This document shows, in pieces, positions 23,940 through 32,647 of a stretch of 64,000 bases of DNA. Position numbers and translations under genes: made by a program. The stretch spans positions 2,480,001 to 2,544,000 of the forward strand of contig OY764147.1 of assembly GCA_963668115.1 (NCBI GenBank), written 5' to 3'. The notes beneath the pieces were generated by a model. The model did no database searches. It was given only the letters and a program-made list of their open reading frames with translations, and was not told the DNA's origin. The first letter of the stretch is position 1, and every line of letters begins with the position of its first letter. The DNA comes from Plut-88900 sp963668115. Its GTDB lineage: Bacteria > Chloroflexota > Dehalococcoidia > Plut-88900.

Positions 23940-24913
23940 CCTCTCCCGTCAAGAGAGGCGGCGCTGGATGTTTCAGCGTCAAGCCTCGCACCCGTGGCCT
24001 GGAGGAAAACGTCGTCCAGGGTAGGGGTCCGCAGGGTAAGCTCCTTCACCCGGACCCCGGTGCGGCTCAGGGCAAGGGCTACGTCGCTCATCGCCTCAAC
24101 CCCATTGGTCACCCCGATGCTGAGAACGTCATCGTAGATATCTACCTGCTCGACCTGCGCCACCATCCTCAGGGCCCGGGCCGCAATCGCCGAGTCTCCC
24201 TCGATGGTCGCAACTATGATGTCGGTGCCGATGGTGCGCTTTAGCTCGGCGGGCGTGCCCTCGGCGACCAGCTTGCCGAGATTGATGATCCCGACACGCT
24301 GGGCGAGGCTGTCGGCTTCCTCCAGGTAGTGCGTGGTGAGGAAGATGGTGACTCCCAGGTCGGCGTTCACCCGACGCACCTCCTCCCAGACCCGGGCCCG
24401 GCTGACGGGGTCCAGGCCGGTGGTCGGCTCGTCCAGGAACAGCACCTTGGGGTTGTGGACGAGGGCGGTGGCGAGATCGAGCCTGCGCTTCATGCCGCCC
24501 GAGTAGCCGCCAATGAGCCGGTCGATGGCGTCGCCTATGTCCATAAGCGGCTCCAGGGCCTTGATACGCATGTCGATCTGCTTGCCCGACAGTCCGTACA
24601 GCCGGCCTTGCAGTTTGATAAGCTCCCGACCCGTCTGCTTGTTATCCAGGGAGGCGTCCTGCAAAGCAGCCCCTATGAGCAGCCTGACCTCCCTGGACTC
24701 GGAAACCACGTCATGGCCGGCCACCGTGGCCCGACCTTCCGTCGGCATCAGCAGCGTTGTCAGCATCCTCACCAGCGTCGTCTTGCCCGCCCCGTTAGGC
24801 CCGAGGAACGCGTATATCTCACCCTCGGAAACGGCGAGGTTGATCCCGTCCACGGCGCGCACACCGTTAAAGTCGCGGACCAGTCCCTCGGTATATATGG
24901 CGTGCTGTTCCAT
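23936..24913 (-). CDS. ABC transporter ATP-binding protein (DrrA-like)
   Basis: This 325-aa ATPase has Walker A GPNGAGKTTLVRMLTTLL, ABC signature YSGGMKRRLDLATAL, Walker B KVLFLDEPTTGLDPVSR and the H-loop TTHYLEEADSLAQR. The extended C-terminal region (from about 230) with EVSVRGTLTDVF-like LRTPTLDDVFLQATG is the DrrA C-terminal domain. It powers the coupled ABC-2 permease, probably for export of a lipid or drug-like compound. Confidence 0.92.
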   Translation of the reverse strand: MEQHAIYTEGLVRDFNGVRAVDGINLAVSEGEIYAFLGPNGAGKTTLVRMLTTLLMPTEGRATVAGHDVVSESREVRLLIGAALQDASLDNKQTGRELIKLQGRLYGLSGKQIDMRIKALEPLMDIGDAIDRLIGGYSGGMKRRLDLATALVHNPKVLFLDEPTTGLDPVSRARVWEEVRRVNADLGVTIFLTTHYLEEADSLAQRVGIINLGKLVAEGTPAELKRTIGTDIIVATIEGDSAIAARALRMVAQVEQVDIYDDVLSIGVTNGVEAMSDVALALSRTGVRVKELTLRTPTLDDVFLQATGARLDAETSSAASLDGRG

Positions 24914-24982
24914 GGTGCGTGCGTATCAGCTAAGAGCCGGTAGATTTTAGAACGATAGGGGGCGGGGGGCTAGGGGGTCGGT

Positions 24983-25012
24983 TTGAAGTGACGTGTTGGT
25001 GGGTTTTATACT
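24983..25012 (+). promoter_or_regulatory. Promoter of hicBA
   Basis: TTGAAG (24983-24988), 18-bp spacer, TATACT (25007-25012). The leader to the hicB start is about 85 nt. Confidence 0.5.
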
Positions 25013-25102
25013 CGGGAGGGGATGGGGCCTCGGGGTAGGTTTGGCGGACAGGCAGTAAGTAACAGAGATTGGGGTGGGCGGGAAGGCGTTAAGGAGGATG
25101 GC

Positions 25103-25348
25103 ATGGAGCTATACCAACTGGACTATGTGTTGCACGAACCCCGCGAAGACCAGGGGTGGATGTATATGGCGGAGATACCGGGACTTCCAGGGTGCCGGGC
25201 GTGGGGGGAGAAGGCGAACGAGGCGTTGGCAGAACTGTCTACGGTGGCTGAGCAGTTCATCCTCTCCTATAAGGATAGGGGAAAGGCGTTGCCGGCGGGG
25301 ATAGTCCGCTCCCCTACCGGAGAGGGCAGTATCTCTGTAGCAGTATGA
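25103..25348 (+). CDS. hicB: HicB-family antitoxin
   Basis: This 81-aa partial-RNase-H-fold antitoxin reads MELYQLDYVLHEPREDQGWMYMAEIPGLPGCRAWGEKANEALAELSTVAEQF. The GWMYMAEIPGLPGC block and the alpha-helix after it are the HicB core; no separate DNA-binding domain is visible. The ATG at 25103 follows AAGGAGG; the frame is open further upstream but without family resemblance. It overlaps the toxin by 4 nt, and the antitoxin-first order is the less common one for hic loci. Confidence 0.82.
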   Translation: MELYQLDYVLHEPREDQGWMYMAEIPGLPGCRAWGEKANEALAELSTVAEQFILSYKDRGKALPAGIVRSPTGEGSISVAV

Positions 25349-25554
25349 CCTACAGAGAACTGATTAGGAAACTCAGAAGGCTTGGATGTGCCTTCGACCG
25401 CCAAGCGGGAGGTTCACACGAGATCTGGATCAACTTGGACAACAACCGGGAGACGACCATTCCCAGGCATGGCAACCGGGACTTGGCCACAGGAACCATC
25501 CACGGAATCCGAAGGGACCTGGGCATTGACCGGCGGGATTTTGACAGGGCTTAA
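25345..25554 (+). CDS. hicA: HicA-family mRNA interferase toxin
   Basis: This 69-aa double-stranded-RNA-binding-like toxin reads TYRELIRKLRRLGCAFDRQAGGSHEIWIN followed by TTIPRHGNRDLATGTIHGIRRDLGI. The catalytic His of HicA is in GGSHEIW and the PRHG...L..GT...I segment is diagnostic. The ATG overlaps the hicB stop (ATGA). HicA cleaves mRNAs until HicB binds it. Confidence 0.88.
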   Translation: MTYRELIRKLRRLGCAFDRQAGGSHEIWINLDNNRETTIPRHGNRDLATGTIHGIRRDLGIDRRDFDRA

Positions 25555-25684
25555 AAAACGCCGTGAGCTTGGGGGGGTGGGAACTGTTGGGTTGGGCGTG
25601 TGCCATCCCGCTTGACCTTTCAACTTTCCCAAGGTGAGTGGGTAAGCCACAGATCAATCACGGAGCCTCGGTATGGCAGGGCGA

Positions 25685-27175
25685 TTAGGGCCAGAACATC
25701 CTACGCGCCGCCGACTCTAAATCACCCCGGAAGTCCGGATGCGCTATGTTTACAAGCTCCCGAGCCCGCTCCCGGATGGACTTGCCCAACAGCCGGGCGA
25801 CGCCGTATTCGGTGATGACTATGTCCGCGAAGGTGCGAGGTATGGTGATCACCGCCCCCTCCTCGTGGTGGGCCACTATCCGGGAAACCGCCCCACTCAC
25901 CGCCGTCGACCGCAGTAATGTAATCGCCCGACCGCCCTTCGCCATCACCGACCCCATGTGAAACTCCGGCTGTCCGCCCGTCCCGTTGTAGAGTCGGGCG
26001 CCGAACACCGTCTCCGAGTTTATCTGCCCCGTCAGGTCTATGGAGAGGGCGTTGTTGATGGAGGTCATGTTGTCGTGGGAGGCGATGTTGGTCATCTTCA
26101 GGACTTCTATGGAGTCGTGGAGCTCAATCAGGGGGTTGTCAGCGGCCCATGCTATTTCGTCGGCCTTGCACCCGTCCATCCCCGTAAATACCGCCTTGCC
26201 TCGGTTCATCGTCTTCCGGCTGCCGGTTATCACGCCCTTCCTGATCAGGTCTATGACGCCCGGCGCGCCCATCTCCGAATGCCACCCGAGGTCCTTCTTC
26301 GAATCGAACACCCCCAGCTGGGGCATGTACGCGCTCGGCGTCCCGATGCCTATCTGTATGGTGTCGCCTTCCCGGATGATCTCGGCCAAGAATTCGCCGA
26401 TGCGGCGGACGTCGGGGGCGGGGCGGTCCAGCCCCCTCGCCCGGCCAAACTCCCTTATCTGGTCGGCCCGACGCACCACCAGCATCGGCAGCACCTCGGC
26501 GAGACGCTCTTTCGGCAAAGCCCCGGCTATGTTCTTCAACTCTGCCTTGGCCTCGTCATCCACGCCCTTGTCAATTATGGCCTCGGTCTCTTCGGCGGAG
26601 AGAACGGGCGGGGTGTAGTCGACCAGGTGGTCGATCTCCGATACGTGGATGTAGTTCTGTCCGAATGTCCGGATGCTGCTCTCGTTGACCTGGGCGATGA
26701 CCTTCCGGGCGTACTTCGCCGACTGCCGTTTCCCCCACAGGTCCGACCCGAAGCTGCAAAAGCCGTTGCGGTCGGGAGGAGAGACCACGGTTAGAAGGAC
26801 GTCGACGGGGCGGGTCTCGGCGGGGCGCTCGCGCTGAGGTTTCACGAGGAGGGAGAAAGGAACGGGAAGGTAGTCGATGCGGCGTTCGTCCAGGGCGGGC
26901 CGGGCCACGGGCCCGAGGAATGTCTCGGGGATGGGGAGGAAGGAGTCCTGCCACCCTTGCTGGAACCAGCCAGGGTCGAAGGCCGGGGAGACACCGCGGA
27001 TGACAACCTCGGAAAGCTCAGCCCTTCGCGCCGCGAGGGCGTTCAGGAGGCGTCGGGGCGGGGGGTGTCGGGTGACCAGGACGACGTTCCCGGACTCCAC
27101 GACTCGGGCGGCCTCCTCGGCTTCCACCACCTTATCTGCGTGCGCCCGACGCCAGTCGAAAGAGTTAGCCGTCAT
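25685..27175 (-). CDS. Acetyl-CoA hydrolase/transferase family CoA-transferase
   Basis: This 496-aa protein belongs to the Cat1/4-hydroxybutyrate CoA-transferase family, which moves CoA between carboxylic acids or hydrolyses acyl-CoA. Landmarks are VLVTRHPPPRRLLNALAAR near the N-terminus, DTIQIGIGTPSAYMPQLG in the middle, and the C-terminal SGAVSRIVAHHEEGAVITIPRTFADIVITEYGVARL, with the TEYGVA signature. The length fits Cat1-like enzymes. The VOC gene lies just upstream (15 bp) on the same strand and is likely co-transcribed. Confidence 0.85.
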   Translation of the reverse strand: MTANSFDWRRAHADKVVEAEEAARVVESGNVVLVTRHPPPRRLLNALAARRAELSEVVIRGVSPAFDPGWFQQGWQDSFLPIPETFLGPVARPALDERRIDYLPVPFSLLVKPQRERPAETRPVDVLLTVVSPPDRNGFCSFGSDLWGKRQSAKYARKVIAQVNESSIRTFGQNYIHVSEIDHLVDYTPPVLSAEETEAIIDKGVDDEAKAELKNIAGALPKERLAEVLPMLVVRRADQIREFGRARGLDRPAPDVRRIGEFLAEIIREGDTIQIGIGTPSAYMPQLGVFDSKKDLGWHSEMGAPGVIDLIRKGVITGSRKTMNRGKAVFTGMDGCKADEIAWAADNPLIELHDSIEVLKMTNIASHDNMTSINNALSIDLTGQINSETVFGARLYNGTGGQPEFHMGSVMAKGGRAITLLRSTAVSGAVSRIVAHHEEGAVITIPRTFADIVITEYGVARLLGKSIRERARELVNIAHPDFRGDLESAARRMFWP

Positions 27176-27190
27176 ATGGGTTCGGTTACG

Positions 27191-27574
27191 CTACTCGGGG
27201 TAGCAGATCAGCTCCAGCAGGTTGCCGTCGGGGTCCAGGAAATAGAAGCACTCGTGGTCTCCCCAGTCCACGGGCCCGTGCACGGGGATGCCCTCAACGG
27301 GGAACCGCTCCTGGGCCTGGGCGAAGTCTTCCTCGCTGACTCGGAAGGCCCAGTGACCCCGGCCGCGGGGCTCCGTTAGCTCCATCGACTTTGCAGGAAG
27401 GTCGGCCCGCTCGAATAGTGCCAACTCGTTGCCGCCGCATTTCATCAGGGACATTTGGCCGAACCGGGCCTGGAACTCCATCCCCAGCGTGCGGGTGTAG
27501 AAGGCGAGGCTGCGCTCCATGTCGCTCACCTCGATCCCGAAATGGTCGAGCCCCTTCAGCTTCAGCATTGTCAC
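27191..27574 (-). CDS. VOC family protein (glyoxalase/dioxygenase fold)
   Basis: This 127-aa single-domain VOC protein reads KLKGLDHFGIEVSDMERSLAFYTRTLGMEFQ at the N-terminus (metal His in LDHFGI) and HECFYFLDPDGNLLELICYPE at the C-terminus with the second-half metal Glu. This pattern fits metal-dependent lyases, isomerases or fosfomycin-resistance-like proteins. It probably forms a two-gene unit with the CoA-transferase. Substrate unknown. Confidence 0.85.
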   Translation of the reverse strand: MTMLKLKGLDHFGIEVSDMERSLAFYTRTLGMEFQARFGQMSLMKCGGNELALFERADLPAKSMELTEPRGRGHWAFRVSEEDFAQAQERFPVEGIPVHGPVDWGDHECFYFLDPDGNLLELICYPE

Positions 27575-27611
27575 TCTTTAGCAGAGCCTCGGGTTCTTCC
27601 TCGTTTCAGGC

Positions 27612-27639
27612 TTGACAAAAGGTCGCCTTGGCGTAATAT
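27612..27639 (+). promoter_or_regulatory. Promoter of dienelactone hydrolase gene
   Basis: TTGACA (27612-27617), 16-bp spacer, TAATAT (27634-27639); the leader to the ATG is about 42 nt. Confidence 0.6.
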
Positions 27640-27688
27640 CGGTAGCCGCAACAGTGGTCTAGGATACTTGCCGCCAGGCGCAACGGCA

Positions 27689-28426
27689 ATGGCCTCGGAG
27701 ATTACCACTTCCACAGTCTCATACCAGTCCCAGGGTGAAGAGGTCACGGCCTACCTGGCCCGACCCTCCTCCCCGGGACCCCACCCCTGCATGATCGTCA
27801 TTCAGGAGTGGTGGGGAGTGGACGCCCACATCAAGGACGTAACGGAAAGAGTTGCACGGGAGGGCTACGCGGCCCTCGCCCCCGACCTTTACACCTATGC
27901 CGGCCACGTGGTGACCAAGGACGCCGACGAAGCCGCTGGCCTCGCCGAGAACCTGCGGTACGACACCGCCATGCGCTATCTGAAAGGCGGCGTCGACTAC
28001 CTGAAGAGCTCCGAATACGCCCATGCCGATAGGATAGGCGCCGTGGGATTCTGCCTGGGTGGCAGCTACGCCCTGCTGATGGCATGCGGCGACACGGGCA
28101 TCGGAGCGGCGGCCGCCTTCTACGGCCAGATAGTCAACGACGAACCCAGCGAAAACAACCCGGTCAATCCTATCGACCTGGTGCCCCAAATGACCTGCCC
28201 CCTGCTTTTCGTGCACGCCGGGCTGGACGAGTGGATAACCGTCGAGCACGCGGACAGGCTGCGGGAGGCGATGAAAGCCGCGAACAAGGACGGCGAGGTC
28301 AAGTCCTACTCCAACGCCCAGCACGCCTTCTTCAATGACACCCAACCCGACATCTACAGCGAGTCCGACGCCCGGGACGCGTGGCAGCGGACCCGCAGGT
28401 TCTTCAGCAGGCACCTGGGCGGGTGA
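27689..28426 (+). CDS. Dienelactone hydrolase family protein
   Basis: This 245-aa alpha/beta hydrolase has the Cys-Asp-His triad of dienelactone hydrolase: C122 (GAVGFCLGGSY), D180 (FVHAGLDEW) and H212 (SNAQHAFFND), plus the conserved E40 in VIQEWWG that activates the Cys. The enzyme opens dienelactones in chlorocatechol breakdown, though many homologues act on other esters. The open frame extends 78 codons upstream, but the ATG at 27689, downstream of the TTGACA promoter, starts at the normal family position. Confidence 0.9.
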   Translation: MASEITTSTVSYQSQGEEVTAYLARPSSPGPHPCMIVIQEWWGVDAHIKDVTERVAREGYAALAPDLYTYAGHVVTKDADEAAGLAENLRYDTAMRYLKGGVDYLKSSEYAHADRIGAVGFCLGGSYALLMACGDTGIGAAAAFYGQIVNDEPSENNPVNPIDLVPQMTCPLLFVHAGLDEWITVEHADRLREAMKAANKDGEVKSYSNAQHAFFNDTQPDIYSESDARDAWQRTRRFFSRHLGG

Positions 28427-28495
28427 GGGGAGTCGGGGCTAACTTATTGGGCACAGTTTCGTTAAACCCCATGCCGTGGACGGGCGCGCCTTGTC

Positions 28496-28524
28496 TTGTC
28501 ATATCAGACGCCCCATGCGATAAT
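28496..28524 (+). promoter_or_regulatory. Promoter giving a near-leaderless DUF1232 mRNA
   Basis: TTGTCA (28496-28501), 17-bp spacer, GATAAT (28519-28524). The expected transcription start at about 28531 is only about 8 nt before the ATG at 28539, and no ribosome-binding site is seen. Confidence 0.5.
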
Positions 28525-28538
28525 TGTCATTCGAGCCG

Positions 28539-28892
28539 ATGCGTAGAATTCTGGATGTAGTCAAGAATTTCAGACTGGTCTGGCGTCTCTTCTGGGACCA
28601 ACGCGTGCCCCTGATGTTGAAGCTGGCTATACCCATGTCGCTTGGGTACCTTGCCCTTCCCTTCGACCTGGTCAAGGACTTCATCCCCATCGTAGGCCGC
28701 ATCGAAGACTTTATCATCATCGCCATCGCCTCCCTGATCTTCGTTCGCCTGTCGCCGCCCGCAATCGTGCGCGAGCACCGGGAGGCCATCTGGGGCCCCG
28801 GCCTTAGGGAGGGCGACAAGGTCACCGAGGGCGAATACCGTATCCTCAACGACGATGACAGCGACCAAGACCCTGCCAGAAACGGGTCCTGA
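28539..28892 (+). CDS. DUF1232 (YkvA-like) membrane protein
   Basis: This 117-aa protein has the DUF1232 core PLMLKLAIPMSLGYLALPFDLVKDFIPIVGRIEDFIIIAIA, containing the hallmark P-x-D-L-x-P-D-x-I-P pattern in the form LPFDLVKDFIPIVG and two hydrophobic segments. The function of the family is unknown. The frame is also open from a TTG at 28524, but that would fall inside the -10 box, so the ATG is preferred. It is 69 bp upstream of the hflK-like gene. Confidence 0.8.
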   Translation: MRRILDVVKNFRLVWRLFWDQRVPLMLKLAIPMSLGYLALPFDLVKDFIPIVGRIEDFIIIAIASLIFVRLSPPAIVREHREAIWGPGLREGDKVTEGEYRILNDDDSDQDPARNGS

Positions 28893-28961
28893 GAGTTCAC
28901 CTCCCTCCCTTAGACAAACAGCAATCTAGCCCGAAAGCCAAAAGGAACCAGGAGAAAAGAT

Positions 28962-30104
28962 ATGGCCCGAAGACCAGGCGGGGGCGATTTCGACCGGATG
29001 CTAGATGCGTTCGGCCCCGCTGCCCGCAACATAACCAGGCGCTTCAGGGGCCTGGGCCTGATAATGGTGCTGCTAGTGATCGGCCTGATACTCGTCATCT
29101 GGCTGGGCACGGGCATCTACCAGGTTGACACAGGACAGTTGGGAATAGTCAGGCGGTTCGGCCAGGAAGTCGGCCAGACCAGCCCGGGACTGCATTGGCA
29201 CTGGCCCACGCCCATTGAGCGGGTCGACAAAGTGAGGGTGGAAGAGATCAGGCGGCTGGAAGTCGGGTTCCGGGTGGTTGACCCCGGGCCCCCCGCCACT
29301 ATCACCCCGTTCCCCGTCGAGTCCCTCATGCTTACCGGTGACGAAAACCTGGTGGACGTGAAAATGGCCATCCAGGCTCGGATTAACCCCGGTTCAGTCG
29401 GCACTACTCAGCTCGAATCGGATGCACTGGTGCCGCGTCGGGACAGGGGAGCCTCCGCTTTTCTGTTCAACGTCTTCGACCCCAACGGCTCGCCGGACCA
29501 GGTTACCCTCAGGGACGCCGCTGAGACCGCCCTTCGCCAGGTGGTCGGTGAAGGCTCCCTCGATGAAGTCCTTACCGAAGAGCGAAGCCTCATCGAAGCC
29601 GAGGTCCAGGGCATCCTCACCGACCTGATGACGCTGTACGGCACCGGGTTGGAAATCGTACGTGTGCAGATCCAGTCGGTGGACCCGCCCAGCCAGGTCC
29701 AGGCCGCATTTGACGACGTGGTCGCCGCCCGAGAGGACAGGGTGCGGCTGATCAACCAGGCCGAGGCTTACAGGAACGACATAGTCCCGAAGGCCCGTGG
29801 TGAAGCCGAGCAAATCGTCCTCAACGCAGAGGCTTTGCAAAGGGCACGGGTGGCGGAAGCGCTAGGTAAAGCTGCGGAGTTTGAAGCCATCCTGACGGAA
29901 TACCGACAGGCCCCGCTGGTCACCCGTTACCGGTTGTACCTGGAGACCGTGGAACAGGTGCTGGCCGAGACCAACGACTTCCTGCTCACCTCCGAAGGAG
30001 GCGGCGAGGAAGTGCTGCCCATCCTCAACCTGGGCGGAACAACCAACGACCAGACCACGACGAACGCGGCAGCATCGACTACTACGACGGAACCTTCCCA
30101 GTAG
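28962..30104 (+). CDS. hflK: HflK-like SPFH/prohibitin-domain membrane protein
   Basis: This 380-aa protein has a Gly-rich N-terminus (MARRPGGGDFDRML), one transmembrane helix (GLIMVLLVIGLILVIWLGTG, about 30-50), an SPFH domain starting VDTGQLGIVRRFGQEV, then a coiled-coil-prone stretch (AYRNDIVPKARGEAEQIVLNAEALQ) and a low-complexity Thr/Ser tail. HflK with HflC forms the ring that encloses the FtsH protease at the membrane. The hflC-like gene follows 36 bp downstream. The ribosome-binding site is AGGAG. Confidence 0.88.
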   Translation: MARRPGGGDFDRMLDAFGPAARNITRRFRGLGLIMVLLVIGLILVIWLGTGIYQVDTGQLGIVRRFGQEVGQTSPGLHWHWPTPIERVDKVRVEEIRRLEVGFRVVDPGPPATITPFPVESLMLTGDENLVDVKMAIQARINPGSVGTTQLESDALVPRRDRGASAFLFNVFDPNGSPDQVTLRDAAETALRQVVGEGSLDEVLTEERSLIEAEVQGILTDLMTLYGTGLEIVRVQIQSVDPPSQVQAAFDDVVAAREDRVRLINQAEAYRNDIVPKARGEAEQIVLNAEALQRARVAEALGKAAEFEAILTEYRQAPLVTRYRLYLETVEQVLAETNDFLLTSEGGGEEVLPILNLGGTTNDQTTTNAAASTTTTEPSQ

Positions 30105-30140
30105 CAATGACCGCAGCAAATATATAGGAGCTCGAGTCGA

Positions 30141-31460
30141 ATGCCTAAGGGCCTTAAATACGCAATCGGACTGGTAGTCCTGATCATCATTGCGGTGATT
30201 GTGATACCCCAGTTTCTCTTCACCGTGGACGAGACCAATCAGGCCTTGGTTCTGCGGTTTGGAGAATTCAACAGAGAGGTGCGGGAACCCGGTCTGAAGA
30301 CCAAGATCCCGTTCATCGAGACCGTGACCAAGTACGAAAAGCGCCTCTTGCGCTTCGATGCCCCGCCGGAGACGCTGATTACCCTGGACAAGAAGAACCT
30401 GATAATCGACGCCTACGCCAGGTACAAGATTACCGACCCCAAGAAGTTCTTCGAAACGGTGATTAACGAAGCGGGCGCCGACGCCCGCCTCCGAGACATC
30501 ATCTCCGGTGAACTTAAGAAGCAGATCGCTTCCTACAACCAGTCGGACATCATCATCAACCAGAGGCGCACCGGCGAGATCAACGGCGTGCCCACCATCG
30601 TCCAGGCGGTGACCGACATCAGCAAGCAGAGCGCCCGGGACATCGGCGTCGAGATCATCGACGTCAGGATCAAGCGGGCGGACTTTACCGAGACCATTCA
30701 GCAGAGCATTTTCCAGAGGATGAACGCCGAACGTCAGCAGGAAGCGGCGCTCTTCCGAGCGGAAGGGTCCGAGTTCGACTTCAGGATCCGGGCCTCGGCG
30801 GACAGGACACGGACCATCACCATCGCCAACGCGATGCGGGACTCCGACATCATCCGTGGTTGCGGCGAGTCCGTGGCCGTGAAGATCTTCGCCAGCGCTT
30901 TCAACAAGGACCCCGAGTTCTACAACTTCCAGCGCAGCCTGGAGGCCTACTCCAAGGCGCTGTCCGACCAGGACACCTTGGTCCTTGACGCTGACTCCGA
31001 CCTCTTCCGCTACCTCAACAACTTCGAGGGTCGGCTGGACGGCGAGCTTCCTCCACTCTTCCCCGGCGCCGACTCCGAATCCTCCCTTGAGCAGACGGCA
31101 GACGCCGAGGTAAACGGTGAGTCCCTGGTTGAGGACTACTCCACGGAGAGAGTGACCCAGCTGATATGGGACTGTGAACGCCGCAGCGGCTTTATCCAGG
31201 ACGTATCGGGCACGGTTGAAAGCGTCGAGGTGGTCTCCATCTTCGAAGCAGGCCTTACCACCACCTCCATCGAGTGGGTAGTCGGTGGCCGTACCTTCTC
31301 CCTCATTGACTTAGAGACTGAAATCATCGGCGACTCAGCCCTCTCCGGCACCCTCCCCAGCGACATCACCGAAGATGATGTTGTGGGCAGGGAGGTCGAC
31401 GTGGTTATGCGCCGTGAGCCCGACGAGTCCCTCCTCGCCATTCAGATCACGTTCAAGTAG
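30141..31460 (+). CDS. hflC: HflC-like SPFH/prohibitin-domain membrane protein with C-terminal extension
   Basis: This 439-aa partner of HflK has an N-terminal transmembrane helix (YAIGLVVLIIIAVIVIPQFLF), an SPFH domain (VDETNQALVLRFGEFNREVREPGLKTKIPF), ARYKITDPKKFFETV and VEIIDVRIKRADF. HflC is normally about 300-350 aa. Here about 120 residues follow the usual end (YLNNFEGRL), with an acidic linker and a beta-rich module (VESVEVVSIFEAGLTTTSIEWVVGG). The role of the extension is unknown. Confidence 0.87.
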   Translation: MPKGLKYAIGLVVLIIIAVIVIPQFLFTVDETNQALVLRFGEFNREVREPGLKTKIPFIETVTKYEKRLLRFDAPPETLITLDKKNLIIDAYARYKITDPKKFFETVINEAGADARLRDIISGELKKQIASYNQSDIIINQRRTGEINGVPTIVQAVTDISKQSARDIGVEIIDVRIKRADFTETIQQSIFQRMNAERQQEAALFRAEGSEFDFRIRASADRTRTITIANAMRDSDIIRGCGESVAVKIFASAFNKDPEFYNFQRSLEAYSKALSDQDTLVLDADSDLFRYLNNFEGRLDGELPPLFPGADSESSLEQTADAEVNGESLVEDYSTERVTQLIWDCERRSGFIQDVSGTVESVEVVSIFEAGLTTTSIEWVVGGRTFSLIDLETEIIGDSALSGTLPSDITEDDVVGREVDVVMRREPDESLLAIQITFK

Positions 31461-31487
31461 ACCGCACCCGTTAAGAAGGCACAAAAT

Positions 31488-31520
31488 GGGGCCGCCCCAT
31501 CAATCGGGGCGGCCCCTGGC
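31488..31520. terminator. Bidirectional intrinsic terminator between hflC and DUF951 genes
   Basis: Perfect 11-bp stem GGGGCCGCCCC / GGGGCGGCCCC with a 7-nt loop. T-rich flanks on both sides (TGGCTTTT on +, ATTTTGT on -) suit convergent genes. Confidence 0.8.
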
Positions 31521-31522
31521 TT

Positions 31523-31744
31523 TTAGTCGGGGCTGGGCGTGAGGGGATTCGGGGCACGGGCCCGAGAGACTACCGACTTAACCCGCTTTTCAAAAGCCGA
31601 GCGGGGAAGCAGGATGCGGTGCCGGCACTTCACGCACCGTGCCCCGATATCCGCCCCCAGCCGCATCACCTCCCACTCATAACCCCCGCACGGGTGTGGC
31701 TTGCGCATCCGCACCACGTCGCCTACTGCAAACTCCTGGGGCAT
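31523..31744 (-). CDS. DUF951 family protein
   Basis: This 73-aa protein matches DUF951 closely: VGDVVRMRKPHPCGGYEWEV, RLGADIGARCVKCRH and LPRSAFEKRVK. The Cys pair CVKC plus the Cys in HPCGG suggest a small metal-binding or RNA-associated protein; the family has no assigned function and is common in Gram-positives and Chloroflexota. The stop lies just inside the convergent terminator. Confidence 0.85.
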   Translation of the reverse strand: MPQEFAVGDVVRMRKPHPCGGYEWEVMRLGADIGARCVKCRHRILLPRSAFEKRVKSVVSRARAPNPLTPSPD

Positions 31745-31754
31745 GGCCGTGCGC

Positions 31755-32585
31755 CTAGAGTCGGGCCACTTCTGAGCGGCATTCGTTGATGCGGTCTCGG
31801 AGTTCCTGGGCAGCGTCCCTCGCGCGTTGCGGGAAGTCCTTGCCTTGTGAGGCGTATAGTACCTGACGGGAAGCCGATATCAGGATCCCACCGCCCCGGG
31901 CGTCGATCCCGTTGGCCACCGACGCCCGCAAATCTCCCCCCTGCGCCCCGATGCCGGGGATGAGGATGGGTATATCGGGACACCGGCCGCGCACTTGTTG
32001 CAGCTCCTCCGGGTACGTAGCCCCGACCACCAGCCCCACGTTCCCCGACTCGTTCCACTCGTTGCACCGCGCCGCGACCTCCATGTAGAGCGGCCACTGT
32101 TCTCCGTTTGGTCGGGTGATGGAGAGAGACTGGAAGTCTCCCGAGCCTGGATTCGAGGTCCGGCAGACCACGAATACGCATCTGTCGGCGTAGTCCAGGA
32201 AGGGGGCCAGGGTGTCGCCGCCCATGTACGGGTTGGCGGTTACGGCGTCGAACCCGTAGAAGCCGAATAGCGCCGACGCATAGGCCCGGGCCGTATTCCC
32301 GATATCTCCCCGCTTGGCGTCGCCAATTACCGGAACATCACCGGCTATGTGCTCCACGGTACGGCGCAGGGCCTCGAGGCCCGATGGCCCGAGGGCTTCG
32401 TAAAAGGCCAGGTTCGGCTTGTAGCAGCAGACCATGTCCCGCGTCGCGTCTATGATAGAGCGGTTGAACTCGAATACGTCGTTGATGGGCATGAGTCGGG
32501 GATCGGGGTCCAGTCCCACGCAGAGAAGGCTCTCGTTTTCCTCTGCGGCGCGGTGGAGCTTGTCTACGAAAGTGTTGCCGCTCAT
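31755..32585 (-). CDS. pyrF: Orotidine 5'-phosphate decarboxylase
   Basis: This 276-aa enzyme catalyses the last step of UMP synthesis. It belongs to the longer type-2 group: LLCVGLDPDPRLMP at the N-terminus, catalytic DAKRGDIGNTARAYA (Lys-Asp pair), ANPYMGGDTLAPFLDYADR and PILIPGIGAQGGDL phosphate site. The other pyr genes in the window lie at 49-59 kb, so pyrF is unlinked. A TATGAT box about 12 bp before the ATG suggests a very short leader. Confidence 0.94.
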   Translation of the reverse strand: MSGNTFVDKLHRAAEENESLLCVGLDPDPRLMPINDVFEFNRSIIDATRDMVCCYKPNLAFYEALGPSGLEALRRTVEHIAGDVPVIGDAKRGDIGNTARAYASALFGFYGFDAVTANPYMGGDTLAPFLDYADRCVFVVCRTSNPGSGDFQSLSITRPNGEQWPLYMEVAARCNEWNESGNVGLVVGATYPEELQQVRGRCPDIPILIPGIGAQGGDLRASVANGIDARGGGILISASRQVLYASQGKDFPQRARDAAQELRDRINECRSEVARL

Positions 32586-32634
32586 GGGTAAACCGTATCA
32601 TATTTCGAGCAAGCAGGGGGAGGCGTGGAAGGCT

Positions 32635-32640
32635 TACAAT
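32635..32640 (+). promoter_or_regulatory. -10 box giving a leaderless sfsA mRNA
   Basis: TACAAT (32635-32640) ends 7 bp before the sfsA ATG at 32648, so transcription would start at or within a base or two of the start codon. Confidence 0.45.
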
Positions 32641-32647
32641 CCTTCCG

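Noticed and set aside
20800..27000. A dif site at the apparent skew change
   Set aside because: I found no 28-bp sequence resembling the dif consensus by eye, so none is annotated.
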